A stretch of 64,000 nucleotides of DNA from Fen-183 sp036504335 (lineage in GTDB: Bacteria > Acidobacteriota > Thermoanaerobaculia > UBA5066). Made by a program: the position numbers and the translations under genes. The notes beneath the pieces were generated by a model, which did no database searches, was not told the origin of the DNA, and saw only the letters and a program-made list of their open reading frames with translations. Location: assembly GCA_036504335.1 (NCBI GenBank), contig DASXVJ010000035.1:1-64000 (forward strand), read 5' to 3'. Of the stretch, positions 43,734 to 52,796 are shown piece by piece (the first letter of the stretch is position 1; each line of letters opens with the position of its first letter).

Positions 43734-43821
43734 AGCTCAACGATCTTAGGTGGCGCGTCGAGGCAGACGCTACAGGAATCTCCAACGGGGTCTTGTCGGA
43801 AGGTAGCTGTAGATGATCCTC

Positions 43822-45609
43822 CTAGAACCAGTCGGACCGCATCCGCGCGTACGAGTCCTCGTTCTCCTCGCAGACCGTCGCGAGCGCGGCGGCTTTCGGG
43901 AGCTCGGTCCGGATCCAGTACTGCGCGGCCGCGAGCTTCCCCTCGTAGAACGCTTCCGGCCCGCGGCCCGCGTCGATTCCCTCGCGCGCGACGGCGGCCT
44001 GCAGGAGCCACTGCCACGCGACGACGAACGTGGAGAAGAGCTCGAGGTAGTCCGCGGCGTGGCGGAGCATCCCCTCGACGTCCCCGCCCGCGCCCGTTCT
44101 CCCGAGCGCCGCCGTGAGGGCGCCGATCCGCTCGCCCGTCTCCCGCACCGCCGTGATCCAGTCGGGCGCGACGCCCGCTCTCTCGGCGCGCGCGCAGGCC
44201 GACGCGACCTCGCGGCCGAGGGCGGCCAGCGCGGCGCCGTTTTGCGCGACGGCCTTCCGGCCGAGGAGGTCGAGCGCCTGGATTCCGGTCGTCCCCTCGT
44301 GGATGGAGTTCAGCTTCTGGTCGCGCCAGAGCGCCTCGGGCAGGTACTCGCTCGTGTAGCCGTACCCGCCGTGCACCTGCACGGCGAGCGACGTGGACTC
44401 GAAGCCACTCTCGGCCGGGAAGCTCTTCGCCACCGGCGTCAGGAGATCGAGAAGGAGCTGCGCACGCTCGCGTTCGCCCGGCTCCGGCGCGTGCTCGGAC
44501 GCGTCCGCGAGGCGCGCGACGCAGAGGATGAGCGAGAGTCCGCCCTCCACGATCGCCTTCTGGCGCAGGAGCATCCGGCGGACGTCCGCGTGCTCGACGA
44601 TCGGGACCTGCGGCTTGCCCGGGTCGCGGCTGCCCACGGGGCGGCCCTGCGGGCGCGTCCGCGCGTACGCGAGACTCTCCTGGTAGGCGACGGAGGCGGT
44701 CGCGACCGCGTCCGCGCCGACCGAGATGCGCGCCGCGTTCATCATCTGGAACATGTACGGGACGCCCTGGTTCGCCTCGCCGACGAGCCAGCCGCGGCAG
44801 TCGCCCCCCTCGCCGAACGACAGGACGGTCGCCGGGAGCGCCTTCCAGCCGATCTTGTGGACGAGCCCGGCCGTCGTGACGTCGTTCGGGACGAGGGAAC
44901 CGTTCTCGAAGCGCAGCTTCGGGACGACGAAGAGGCTCACGCCCCGGATCCCGGCGGGCGCGCCGTCGATCCGGGCGAGCGCGAGGTGCACGACGTTTTC
45001 CGAGAGGTCGTGGTCCCCGCCGGAGATGAAGATTTTCGAGCCCGCGAGGAGGAAGTGGTCCCCCGCCGGCGTCGCCTTCGTCGCGACGTCCGAGAGGCTC
45101 GAGCCCGCCTGCGGCTCCGTGAGCGCCATCGTCCCCGTCCAGCGGCCTTCGTAGAGCTGCGCGAGGACCATCTTCTTCAGCGCCGCGCTCCCGAATGCCT
45201 CGACGAGGTGCGCGGCGCCCGTCGTGAGGCCCGCGAAGCTGTAGACGGAGCAGCAGCCCGCCATGACGTAGAGGTGCGCCGCGGTCGCGACGGTGAGAGG
45301 CAGCTGCGCCCCGCCGACGTCGAACGGGCGCGAGGCCGCGACGACGCCGATCTCGACGAGCTTCGGCCAGATCGCGTGGAGAAGGGGATGCACCGTGACG
45401 CGCCCGTTCGCGAACGACGGCGGCTCGGCGTCGAGCGCGCGGTACGCGGGGAACAGCGTCTCGCGCGCGAAGCGCCGGCAGAGCCCGACGTACGCGTCGA
45501 ACGTCTCCTTCGCGTGGTCTGCGAACTGCGGGTACGCGAGGAGCGACGCGGCGTCGTGGACCTCGAAGAGCAGGAAGTCGAGGCCGCGGTCGTCGACGAG
45601 CGGGTTCAC
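43822..45609 (-). CDS. Acyl-CoA dehydrogenase
   Basis: The enzyme oxidises acyl-CoA at the alpha-beta bond with FAD in beta-oxidation. The 595 residues make it a long type with a C-terminal domain of about 150 residues beyond the usual 380-400. FAD/substrate motifs include MALTEPQAGSSLSDV, LAGSKIFISGGDHD, and the central VQVHGGYGYTSEYLPEALWRDQKLNSIHEGTTGIQALDLLGRK block. The likely base Glu is in IHEGTTGIQ. An outer N-terminal region (DFLLFEVHDAASL) is as in the AcdB/FadE-like long group. A preferred chain length cannot be read from the sequence. Confidence 0.93.
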   Translation of the reverse strand: MNPLVDDRGLDFLLFEVHDAASLLAYPQFADHAKETFDAYVGLCRRFARETLFPAYRALDAEPPSFANGRVTVHPLLHAIWPKLVEIGVVAASRPFDVGGAQLPLTVATAAHLYVMAGCCSVYSFAGLTTGAAHLVEAFGSAALKKMVLAQLYEGRWTGTMALTEPQAGSSLSDVATKATPAGDHFLLAGSKIFISGGDHDLSENVVHLALARIDGAPAGIRGVSLFVVPKLRFENGSLVPNDVTTAGLVHKIGWKALPATVLSFGEGGDCRGWLVGEANQGVPYMFQMMNAARISVGADAVATASVAYQESLAYARTRPQGRPVGSRDPGKPQVPIVEHADVRRMLLRQKAIVEGGLSLILCVARLADASEHAPEPGERERAQLLLDLLTPVAKSFPAESGFESTSLAVQVHGGYGYTSEYLPEALWRDQKLNSIHEGTTGIQALDLLGRKAVAQNGAALAALGREVASACARAERAGVAPDWITAVRETGERIGALTAALGRTGAGGDVEGMLRHAADYLELFSTFVVAWQWLLQAAVAREGIDAGRGPEAFYEGKLAAAQYWIRTELPKAAALATVCEENEDSYARMRSDWF

Positions 45610-45688
45610 GGCCCGGGATTATGCGGCGGCCGGCGCCGCATTCCGCCCCGCGTTATCATGAGGGAGCTCGCGGGGAGAAGGAGACTTC

Positions 45689-45727
45689 ATGAAACCGGCT
45701 CGTCCGGCGCGCAGAGTTTCTGCATGA
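45689..45727 (+). CDS. Leader mini-ORF coupled to the next gene
   Basis: ATG 45689 has a strong ribosome site (GGAGAAGGAG) and encodes 12 residues (MKPARPARRVSA). Its TGA overlaps the ATG of the following gene as ATGA, while that gene lacks its own clear ribosome site. Translation of the leader may deliver ribosomes to the next start. An alternative is that the downstream gene is really extended and frameshifted here. Confidence 0.4.
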   Translation: MKPARPARRVSA

Positions 45728-46041
45728 ATCCCTCGAATCTGTTTGAAGTCAAAGGCGTCACGGGGATCGCCTTCCTCGGGTTCGCCGGCCTTCTCCTCTT
45801 CATCCTCATCGTTTCGTTCCGGGCGCGTGCGACCGTGTTCTGCCAGTACCTCAAGGCGATGACCGGGATCGAGCTCAAGCCGCGCGACGTGGGCAGCGTC
45901 TTCAAGGCCCAGGGGCAGGACGGCGTGCGCGAGCTCTTCCTCGACCTCATCATCAAGGAAGACCTTCGCCAGACCGGTCCCCTCCAGATCCCGCCGGAGC
46001 TGCGCGCGGGCAAGCCCGGCACGCCGAAGTCCCAGGGCTGA
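45724..46041 (+). CDS. Small single-pass membrane protein
   Basis: ATG 45724 gives 105 residues with one membrane helix (about 11-31, GIAFLGFAGLLLFILIVSF). The cytoplasmic part (about 32-105) is a charged, helical segment with FKAQGQDGVRELFLDLIIKEDLRQTGPLQIPPEL. I do not recognise a family. The start lacks a good ribosome site but overlaps the stop of a 12-codon leader. An in-frame ATG at 45658 would add 22 residues, which seem unrelated. Confidence 0.6.
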   Translation: MNPSNLFEVKGVTGIAFLGFAGLLLFILIVSFRARATVFCQYLKAMTGIELKPRDVGSVFKAQGQDGVRELFLDLIIKEDLRQTGPLQIPPELRAGKPGTPKSQG

Positions 46042-46074
46042 CCGGCGGCACGAGCCGTGCTGGCCCGTCCTGTG

Positions 46075-48012
46075 ATGAGCCCGCTCGTCCTCTCGAGAGT
46101 GCGCGCCGGCGCCGCCCTGCTTCTGGCGGGGCCGCTCCTCGCGCAGGCGCCGCCCGCGGCGACACCCGTCCCGACGCCCCGGCCCGGCGTGACGGCGGCG
46201 GAAGAGGTCACGGTGCTGCTCCTCGACGTGATGGCCGTCGACGGGAAGAACCGCCCGGTCTTCGGCCTCGCCGCGGCGGACTTCGAGGTCCGCGTCGCCG
46301 GCAAGATCCAGGCGATCGACTCGTTCGAGCCGCCGCGCGAGCCCCGGTCCCCGGCCACGGCGAGGGAGGGCCGGCCCGACTCGGAGGAACGCATCGCGGG
46401 AACGACGACGCCGTTCGAGCAGAAGGGCCCGACGCGCCACGTCCTCGTCTGGGTGGATCTCGAGCAGCTCCCCCGCGTGTCGATCCTCGACACGGCCAAG
46501 GCGCTGCATCGGACCTTCGACCACGCACCCTCGGGCCGCTACGGCTTCGCGACGCACTTCGGCGGCGCGTCCGCACGCGTGTGGGACGCGGATTCGGTCG
46601 ACGCGTTCCTGTTCGAAGCCGATCGGATGAGCGCCGAGGTCGCCGAGGACTCCGGCGGCGCGGCGATCAAGTCGGCAGGCGCGCCCGGCATGGCGTCGGC
46701 GCGCGGAATGGAGTCGCCGCTCCAGTACGAGGCGCGGAGGCTCGCCGAGGACCAGCTCATCCGGGACCTCGTCGCGACCGAGAACGCGAACGGAGACACC
46801 CGCCTGATCTTTCAGGCGGTCTCCCAGTACCTCACCGCCGAACGCCGCCGCGTGAAGACGCTCGTCGAGGATCTCCGGGAGGCCGCGCAGCGATTCTCGG
46901 CGCTCGACGGCCCGCGCCACCTCTTCTACGTCTCCGAGGGCTTCGAGCGCGTGCCGGGCTTCAACTTCCTCGCGCGCCTGAGGGCGGAGGAGACCGCCAG
47001 CGTGCGGCCCGCCGCCGCGTCGGGCGGCAGCCTCCCCGGCTTGCCTTCGGGAAACACGCGGGGCCGCGCGGGCGCCGGGAGCTTCCCGACGATCCCGGGG
47101 GCGCCCGGGGCTTCGCAGGAGCTCGGCGCCGGACGGTTCGTGTTCGACCCGAGCGCGCTCCCGGAGGCCGAAGACCTCGCCCGCTTCCTCGCGACGTCCG
47201 GCGTGATCGTCCATTTCATCGACCCCGGCTCGCTCGGCCGCGGGCTTCCCTCCGCCGCGGATCGCTACGCGTTCAACGCGAGCCTCCGCCAGGACGAGGC
47301 GCGCAACCTGCAGGACGCGCCGATGCGCTACGTGGACGCGACGGGAGGCATCGCCCGGGTCTCGACGAACGACATGACCGCCGCGCTGGAGGGCCTCCTC
47401 GACGCGTCGGCCGCCACGTATCGGCTCGGCGTGAGGCTCTCGGGCGTGGACCCGAAGAAGACCTACTCCGTCAAGGTCGCGACGCGCAAGGCGGGCGTGA
47501 ACATGCTCGCGCGCTCCGCGTTCAAGCCCGCGGGGCCTTCGCCGAAGGCGGCCGCGGCGCTGGCGGAGGACGCGCGGCACGCCGGCGTCGCGGCGCGGGC
47601 GGACGCGAACCGCCCGGGCGCCGCGCGCACGGCGAAGAAAGCGATTCCCCTGACGCTCGAGTGGAGGGGCCGCGCCTCGACCGCGTCGCCCGACCCCGGC
47701 AAGCCGTTCTGGAAGCTCGAGGTGAGGATCCCGCACGAGGAGCTCCGATTCGAAACCGAATCGGACGCGTTCGTGGCGAGCGTGAAGATCGTCGTCGAGG
47801 CCGCCGCGCTGGAGGGCGCCGCGCGTGATACCGCCAGCGACGACTGGTTCCTTTCCTACGCGGGCGACGAGTACAAGGCCGTCCGCGACACGCCGGCCTC
47901 GCGCCTCGTGACGCTTCAGCTCCCGCCCGGCCGCTACGACCTCACCGTCTCCGTGAACGACGCCCTCGGCGGAACGTTCGGGCAGGCCACGCTGCGCGTC
48001 GACGCGCGCTGA
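46075..48012 (+). CDS. Acidobacterial VWFA-related domain protein
   Basis: ATG 46075 gives 645 residues with a signal peptide (LVLSRVRAGAALLLAGPLLAQA). The pattern of the acidobacterial VWFA-related family (TIGR03436) is clear: TVLLLDVMAVDGKNRPVFGLAAADFEVRVAGKIQAIDSFEPP, HVLVWVDLEQLPRVSILD, then LDGPRHLFYVSEGFERVPG. The C-terminal 250 residues form a beta-rich region with TLEWRGRASTASPDPGKPFWKLEV. The role is unknown; the family is probably extracellular or periplasmic and may bind proteins. It is a useful hint at the phylum. Confidence 0.85.
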   Translation: MSPLVLSRVRAGAALLLAGPLLAQAPPAATPVPTPRPGVTAAEEVTVLLLDVMAVDGKNRPVFGLAAADFEVRVAGKIQAIDSFEPPREPRSPATAREGRPDSEERIAGTTTPFEQKGPTRHVLVWVDLEQLPRVSILDTAKALHRTFDHAPSGRYGFATHFGGASARVWDADSVDAFLFEADRMSAEVAEDSGGAAIKSAGAPGMASARGMESPLQYEARRLAEDQLIRDLVATENANGDTRLIFQAVSQYLTAERRRVKTLVEDLREAAQRFSALDGPRHLFYVSEGFERVPGFNFLARLRAEETASVRPAAASGGSLPGLPSGNTRGRAGAGSFPTIPGAPGASQELGAGRFVFDPSALPEAEDLARFLATSGVIVHFIDPGSLGRGLPSAADRYAFNASLRQDEARNLQDAPMRYVDATGGIARVSTNDMTAALEGLLDASAATYRLGVRLSGVDPKKTYSVKVATRKAGVNMLARSAFKPAGPSPKAAAALAEDARHAGVAARADANRPGAARTAKKAIPLTLEWRGRASTASPDPGKPFWKLEVRIPHEELRFETESDAFVASVKIVVEAAALEGAARDTASDDWFLSYAGDEYKAVRDTPASRLVTLQLPPGRYDLTVSVNDALGGTFGQATLRVDAR

Positions 48013-48025
48013 GTAGACTCGGGCC

Positions 48026-49495
48026 ATGACCCGGGACACGCGCCTCCCCGGCCCTCCGCCGCCGCACGGCGATTTCTCCCCCGACGACTTCCGCCGGATG
48101 GGCGGGGCGGCCGTCGAGCGCCTCGCGCGTTACTTCGAGACGCTCGAGTCGCGGCCCGTCCTCGCGCGCACGAAGCCGGGCGAGGTCCTCGCGCAGATCC
48201 CGCAGCGCGCGCCTGACCAGCCGGAGCCGTGGGAGGCGATCGAGCGCGACCTCGACCGCCTCGTCGAGCCGAACCTCACGCACTGGCAGCACCCGGGCTA
48301 CCTCGCGTACTTCGCGAACACGGGCACGGCGCCCGCCGTCGTGGGCGACTTCCTCGCCGCCGGCTACAACCAGGTCGGAATCCTCTGGCGCACCTCGCCG
48401 GTCCTCACGGAGCTCGAGCAGGGCGTCGTGCGCTGGCTGCTCGAACTCGTGGGGCTGCCCTCGGGCCCGGACGGCTTCGACGGCCAGCTCGCGGACACGG
48501 CCTCGACGGCCTCGCTGATCGCGCTCGCGGCCGCGCGCGAGGAGGCGTACCCCGACGTCCGCAAGACGGGCCTCGCGGGCCGGCCCGCGGGCCGTGTCTA
48601 TTGCTCCGAGCTCTCCCACTCCTCGATCGACAAGGCCTGCGTCGTCCTCGGCTTCGGGACGGAAGGCCTCGTGAAGATCCCGGCGGACGCGGATTTCCGG
48701 ATGGACGTCGAGGCCCTCGCCTCCGCAATCTCGCGAGATCGCGCTGCGGGCCGCGTTCCCGTCGCCGTCGTCGCGACAGCCGGGACGACGACGGTCACGT
48801 CCGTCGATCCGCTCGAGGCGCTCGCGGATCTCTGCAGGAAAGAGCGCGTCTGGCTGCACGTCGACGCCGCGTACGCGGGGTCGGCCGCGGTCCTGCCGGA
48901 GATGCGCCCGCTCTTCTCCGGATGGGAGCGCGCGGACTCGGTCCTCTACAACCCGCACAAGTGGATGCTCGTGCCGCTCGAGTGCACGGGCCTGTTCTTC
49001 CGGCGCATGGAGCGCGTGCGGCGCGCGTTCTCGGTCGTCCCGAACTACCTCGAGACGCCCGAGGGCCAGTCCGTGCGCGAGTACATGGACTATGGCGTCC
49101 AGCTCGGCCGGCGCTTCCGCGCTCTCAAGATGTGGATGACGCTGCGCGCGTTCGGCACCGCGGGCGTGCGAACGCGCATCGCGGACGCGATCGGCGGGGC
49201 GCGCTGGCTGCGCGCCGAGCTGGAAAGAGAGCCCGGAGTGGCGATCGTCGCCCCGACGCCCTTCTCCGTCGTGGCGTTCCGGTGGCAGCCGCTCGGAATG
49301 GACGCCGCGGCGGCCGACGCGGCGAACGCGCGGATCCTCGCCCGGATCAATGAGGACGGCCGGACGTTCGTGTCCCATGCCCTCGTGAGAGGCCGGTATG
49401 CGCTGCGCGCCGCGATCGGGAACGCCCGGACCGAGCGCCGCCACCTCGAGGCCTTCCTCGAGGCGTTCCGTGCGGCCGCGGCGGCCGAACGCTGA
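48026..49495 (+). CDS. Pyridoxal-dependent decarboxylase (aromatic amino acid type)
   Basis: The 489 residues are those of group II PLP decarboxylases. The PLP-binding Lys is in YNPHKWMLVPLECTG. Upstream motifs are TDTASTASLIALAAAREE and HSSIDKACVVLGFG, with the PLP-stacking His in LHVDAAYAGSAAVLPE and TAGTTTVTSVDPL. The first 60 residues (PPHGDFSPDDFRRMGGAAVERLARYF) match the N-terminal swap domain of DOPA/tryptophan decarboxylases. The likely substrate is Tyr, Trp or Phe giving the amine. This cannot be settled from motifs. Confidence 0.93.
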   Translation: MTRDTRLPGPPPPHGDFSPDDFRRMGGAAVERLARYFETLESRPVLARTKPGEVLAQIPQRAPDQPEPWEAIERDLDRLVEPNLTHWQHPGYLAYFANTGTAPAVVGDFLAAGYNQVGILWRTSPVLTELEQGVVRWLLELVGLPSGPDGFDGQLADTASTASLIALAAAREEAYPDVRKTGLAGRPAGRVYCSELSHSSIDKACVVLGFGTEGLVKIPADADFRMDVEALASAISRDRAAGRVPVAVVATAGTTTVTSVDPLEALADLCRKERVWLHVDAAYAGSAAVLPEMRPLFSGWERADSVLYNPHKWMLVPLECTGLFFRRMERVRRAFSVVPNYLETPEGQSVREYMDYGVQLGRRFRALKMWMTLRAFGTAGVRTRIADAIGGARWLRAELEREPGVAIVAPTPFSVVAFRWQPLGMDAAAADAANARILARINEDGRTFVSHALVRGRYALRAAIGNARTERRHLEAFLEAFRAAAAAER

Positions 49496-49591
49496 CACGG
49501 TTCGCCGGTCGGGGCCGCTCGTTCGCCGAAAACCGCCCCCATCCTGAAACGATCGCGCTTCGGATATCGTACTGTCGAGTCTGAATTGCTT

Positions 49592-50797
49592 ATGGAACCC
49601 ATCAACAAATCCGCCGACCTCACGGGTCTCCGCATCGACCGCGCCGACGAACCGTCCTCCCGGCGCTTCCTCTGGGCCGGCGTCGCGACCGCGTGCGTCG
49701 CGGCGGTCGCCGTCCTTTTCATCCTGGCCCGCAGCAAGGGGGTCGCGATCCGGCCGCCCGAGGTCTCGACGACGCGCGTCTCGATCGTGACGCCGACGCA
49801 GGCGTCGACCGTCCTCACGGCGTCGGGTTACGTCGTCGCGCGCTCGAAGGCCGAGATCTCCCCGAAATCCGTCGGGCGCGTCGCGTGGCTGAACCTCGAG
49901 GAAGGCCAGAAGGTGAAGAAGGGCGAGCTCGTGGCCCGCCTCGAGTCGCAGGAGCTGGAGGCGCAGAAGCGCCAGTACGTCGCGTCGCGCGAGCAGGTCC
50001 TCGCGCAGCTGGAGAACGCGCGCCTCGAGCGCGACCGCGCGAAGTCCCTCCTGGACCAGAAGATCGGCTCGCAGCAGGCGTTCGACGCCGCGGACTCGCA
50101 GGTGCGCGCGCTCACGGCCCAGATCGGCGCCGCCGAGCAGCAGGTCAAGTACACCGACGAGCTCATCAAGAACGCCGAGATCTACGCCCCGATCGACGGC
50201 GTCGTGACCGTGAAGAAAGCGTTCCTCGGCGAGACGGTCGCCCCGCAGGGGTTCGGCGGCGCCGGCTCGGCGGGCGCGACGTTCGCGGTCATCGTCGACC
50301 TCTCCTCCCTCGAGATGGAGGCCGACATCAACGAGCAGAACGTCGCGAAGCTCTCGATCGGCCAGCCCGCCGAGGTCGCTCTCGACGCGTACCCCGACAA
50401 GCCGTACAAGGCGCGCCTCAGGCAGATCGTCCCGACCGCCGACCGCCAGAAGGGCTCCGTGAAGGTCAAGATCGAGATCTTCGGGAAGGACGCGCGGGTG
50501 CTGCCCGAGATGTCCTGCCGCGTCGTCTTCCTGAACCCCGAGGCGAAGGTCGACGAGAAGGCGAAGCCGAAGGTCATGGTGCCGTCCGCCTCGGTCGTCG
50601 CGATCGGAAGCGAGAAGGGCGTCCTCGTCGTCGCGAACGACAAGGCCGTCTTCCGGCCGCTCGTCCTCGGCGCCGCCTCCGGCACGCAGGTCGAGGTCGC
50701 GTCCGGCGTTTCCGGCGGCGAGGAGATCGTCGCCGACGCCGCGGCGGCGACGCACGCATGGCGCCGCGAGCAGAACGTCCGCCTCAAGAAAGACTGA
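49592..50797 (+). CDS. Periplasmic adaptor (HlyD/MacA-type) of an ABC exporter
   Basis: ATG 49592 gives 401 residues. The N-terminal anchor is FLWAGVATACVAAVAVLFILA. A lipoyl-like half domain and a long coiled-coil hairpin (about 125-190, REQVLAQLENARLERDRAKSLLDQKIG to AEQQVKYTDELIKNAEIYAP) are followed by the second lipoyl half and a beta-barrel domain (DLSSLEMEADINEQNVAKLSIGQPAEVALDAYPD). It links inner-membrane permeases with an outer-membrane channel. It is first in the exporter operon; no TolC-like gene is seen nearby. Confidence 0.9.
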   Translation: MEPINKSADLTGLRIDRADEPSSRRFLWAGVATACVAAVAVLFILARSKGVAIRPPEVSTTRVSIVTPTQASTVLTASGYVVARSKAEISPKSVGRVAWLNLEEGQKVKKGELVARLESQELEAQKRQYVASREQVLAQLENARLERDRAKSLLDQKIGSQQAFDAADSQVRALTAQIGAAEQQVKYTDELIKNAEIYAPIDGVVTVKKAFLGETVAPQGFGGAGSAGATFAVIVDLSSLEMEADINEQNVAKLSIGQPAEVALDAYPDKPYKARLRQIVPTADRQKGSVKVKIEIFGKDARVLPEMSCRVVFLNPEAKVDEKAKPKVMVPSASVVAIGSEKGVLVVANDKAVFRPLVLGAASGTQVEVASGVSGGEEIVADAAAATHAWRREQNVRLKKD

Positions 50798-50826
50798 GCC
50801 CCCAAGGGGACACGAAGGAGAGCCGC

Positions 50827-51567
50827 ATGGCGACCCCTCTCATCCAGATCGACTCGCTCGTCAAGCAATACACCCGCGACACGCAGGTCCTCACCGTCCT
50901 CGACAAGCTCTCGCTGAGCGTCGAGGACGGCGACTTCGTCGCGCTCATGGGCCCCTCGGGGTCGGGCAAGACGACGCTCCTGAACCTCATCGCCGGGATC
51001 GACCGCCCGACGTCGGGGCGCATCCTCGTCGGCGACGCGGAGGTTTCGAAGATGACCGAGGCGGCGCTCGCGAAGTGGCGGAGCGCGAACGTCGGGTTCA
51101 TCTTCCAGCTCTACAACCTCGTGCCCGTCCTGACGGCCTACGAGAACGTCGAGCTGCCGCTCCTCCTCACGAACCTGAACCGCGCGCGCCGCCGCAAGCA
51201 GGTCGAGCTCGCGCTCTCGGTCGTCGGCCTCGCGGACCGGATGGACCACTACCCGCGCCAGCTTTCGGGCGGGCAGGAGCAGCGCGTCGCGATCGCGCGC
51301 GCGATCGCCACCGACCCGAAGCTCCTCGTCGCAGACGAGCCCACGGGCGACCTCGACTCGAAGAGCGGCGAGGAGATCCTGATCCTCATGGAGCGGCTCA
51401 ACGACGAGTTCAAGAAGACGATCGTCATGGTCACGCACGACCCGAAGGCGGCAGGCCGGGCCCACCGGCTGATCCACCTCGACAAGGGCGTCCTGAAGGA
51501 GGACGTCCACGCCGAGAAGGGCAAGGCCGTCGGCATGGCGGCCGCGATCTCGGCGTCGGCCACCTGA
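50827..51567 (+). CDS. ABC transporter ATP-binding protein (MacB/LolD type)
   Basis: The 246 residues have Walker A GPSGSGKTT, Q-loop GFIFQLYNLVP, signature LSGGQEQRVAIARA (here Gln-Glu rather than the more usual Gln-Gln), Walker B LLVADEPTGDLDS and H-loop VTHDPKAAGRA. These are features of the MacB/LolD/FtsE group that energises mechanotransmission-type transport. It lies 30 bases after the adaptor. It should serve the four permeases that follow; no second ATPase is present. Confidence 0.95.
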   Translation: MATPLIQIDSLVKQYTRDTQVLTVLDKLSLSVEDGDFVALMGPSGSGKTTLLNLIAGIDRPTSGRILVGDAEVSKMTEAALAKWRSANVGFIFQLYNLVPVLTAYENVELPLLLTNLNRARRRKQVELALSVVGLADRMDHYPRQLSGGQEQRVAIARAIATDPKLLVADEPTGDLDSKSGEEILILMERLNDEFKKTIVMVTHDPKAAGRAHRLIHLDKGVLKEDVHAEKGKAVGMAAAISASAT

Positions 51568-51583
51568 TTCCCGCGGAGGAGAG

Positions 51584-51636
51584 GTGAAGTTCTTCCCGTA
51601 CGTCTTCAAGAGCCTGTTCCGCAAGAAGACGCGGTC
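51584..51636 (+). repeat. 52-base identical 5' ends of permease genes 1 and 2 (copy 1)
   Basis: Apart from the first base (GTG versus ATG) this stretch is identical with 52744-52796. The encoded segment is KFFPYVFKSLFRKKTRS. The rest of the two genes is only moderately similar, so the identity suggests gene conversion or recent partial duplication. Confidence 0.85.
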
Positions 51637-52744
51637 GCTCCTCACGCTGGGGTCGATCCTGCTGCCGCTGTTCGTCGTGTGTCTCTTCGGCACGCTCATC
51701 CGGACGCTCGACCGCCCGGCCACCGGCACGGGGATGAACCGGATCGTCGTCCGCCACAAGGTCTCGCTGTCGAACTGGATCCCCGAGTCGTACCGCGGAC
51801 GCATCCAGCAGCTCGGCGGCATCGAGGAGATGTCCGTCTGGTGCTGGTTCGGCGGGAAGTACGTCGACTACACGCCGAAGAATTTCTTTGCGCGGTTCGG
51901 CGTCGAGCCCGAGAAGCTCCTCAGGGTCTTCGATGAGGCGCGCGTCGTCGAAGGCAGCGCGCGGGACTGGTTCGCGGACCGGTCGGGCGCGATGGTCGGG
52001 ACGGAGCTCGTGAGGAGGCACGGCTGGAAGCTGGGCCAGAAGGTCGTCCTGCAGGGCGACATTTACCCCGTGAACCTCGAGCTCACCATCCGCGCGATCT
52101 TCGACGCCCCGGCCGGAAGCAACGCCGCCCTCTTCTTCAACTGGGCGTACGTGGAAGAGGCCCTTCCGCGCGTCAAGGGCCGGATCGGGACGTTTTACGT
52201 CCGCGCGAGGGACGCCGACGCGGTCGGCCGCCTCCCGAAGCAGATCGACGAGATGTTCGACAACACGGACGCGCCCACGAAGACGGAGACCGAGAAGGAG
52301 TTCCAGAACGGCTTCGTCCAGATGCTCGGCAACGTCAAGTTCATGCTGAACGGCATCAGCAGCGCGATCGTGTTCGTGATCCTCCTGATCGCCGCGAACA
52401 CGATGGCGATGGCCGCGCGCGAGCGCGTGGGCGAGATCGCGGTCCTGAGGACGCTCGGCTACCAGAAGGACACGATCCTCGCGCTCATCCTCGCCGAGAG
52501 CCTGCTTCTCGCGCTCCTGGGCGGGCTCCTCGGCCTCGGCCTCTTCGCCCTCGGGTTCGGAGGCTTCAAGGCCGCCCTCATGAACACGCCCATGGCGGGC
52601 TTCGCCGCGGGCATGACGGTCTATCCGTCCGTCCTCGCCGTGGGCTTCGGGATCTCGGTCTTCATCGGCCTTTTCGCCGGGATCGTCCCCGCGGCCGGCG
52701 CCGTGAGGCGCTCCATCACGGACGGCCTGAGGCGGGTGGGCTGA
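51584..52744 (+). CDS. FtsX-like ABC permease 1
   Basis: GTG 51584 with GGAGGAGAG upstream gives 386 residues. The layout is MacB-type: a first helix after KSLFRKKTRSLLTLGSILLPLFVVCLFG, a periplasmic domain of about 200 residues (about 40-245), then three helices (about 257-283, 305-330, 350-375) with the coupling segment AARERVGEIAVLRTLGYQKDTILALILAESL. The first 53 bases are almost identical with the start of permease 2. It is the first of four tandem permeases served by one ATPase. Confidence 0.9.
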   Translation: MKFFPYVFKSLFRKKTRSLLTLGSILLPLFVVCLFGTLIRTLDRPATGTGMNRIVVRHKVSLSNWIPESYRGRIQQLGGIEEMSVWCWFGGKYVDYTPKNFFARFGVEPEKLLRVFDEARVVEGSARDWFADRSGAMVGTELVRRHGWKLGQKVVLQGDIYPVNLELTIRAIFDAPAGSNAALFFNWAYVEEALPRVKGRIGTFYVRARDADAVGRLPKQIDEMFDNTDAPTKTETEKEFQNGFVQMLGNVKFMLNGISSAIVFVILLIAANTMAMAARERVGEIAVLRTLGYQKDTILALILAESLLLALLGGLLGLGLFALGFGGFKAALMNTPMAGFAAGMTVYPSVLAVGFGISVFIGLFAGIVPAAGAVRRSITDGLRRVG

Positions 52745-52796
52745 TGAAGTTCTTCCCGTACGTCTTCAAGAGCCTGTTCCGCAAGAAGACGCGGTC
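52744..52796 (+). repeat. 52-base identical 5' ends of permease genes 1 and 2 (copy 2)
   Basis: This is the second copy of the stretch described at 51584-51636, located at the start of permease 2. Confidence 0.85.
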
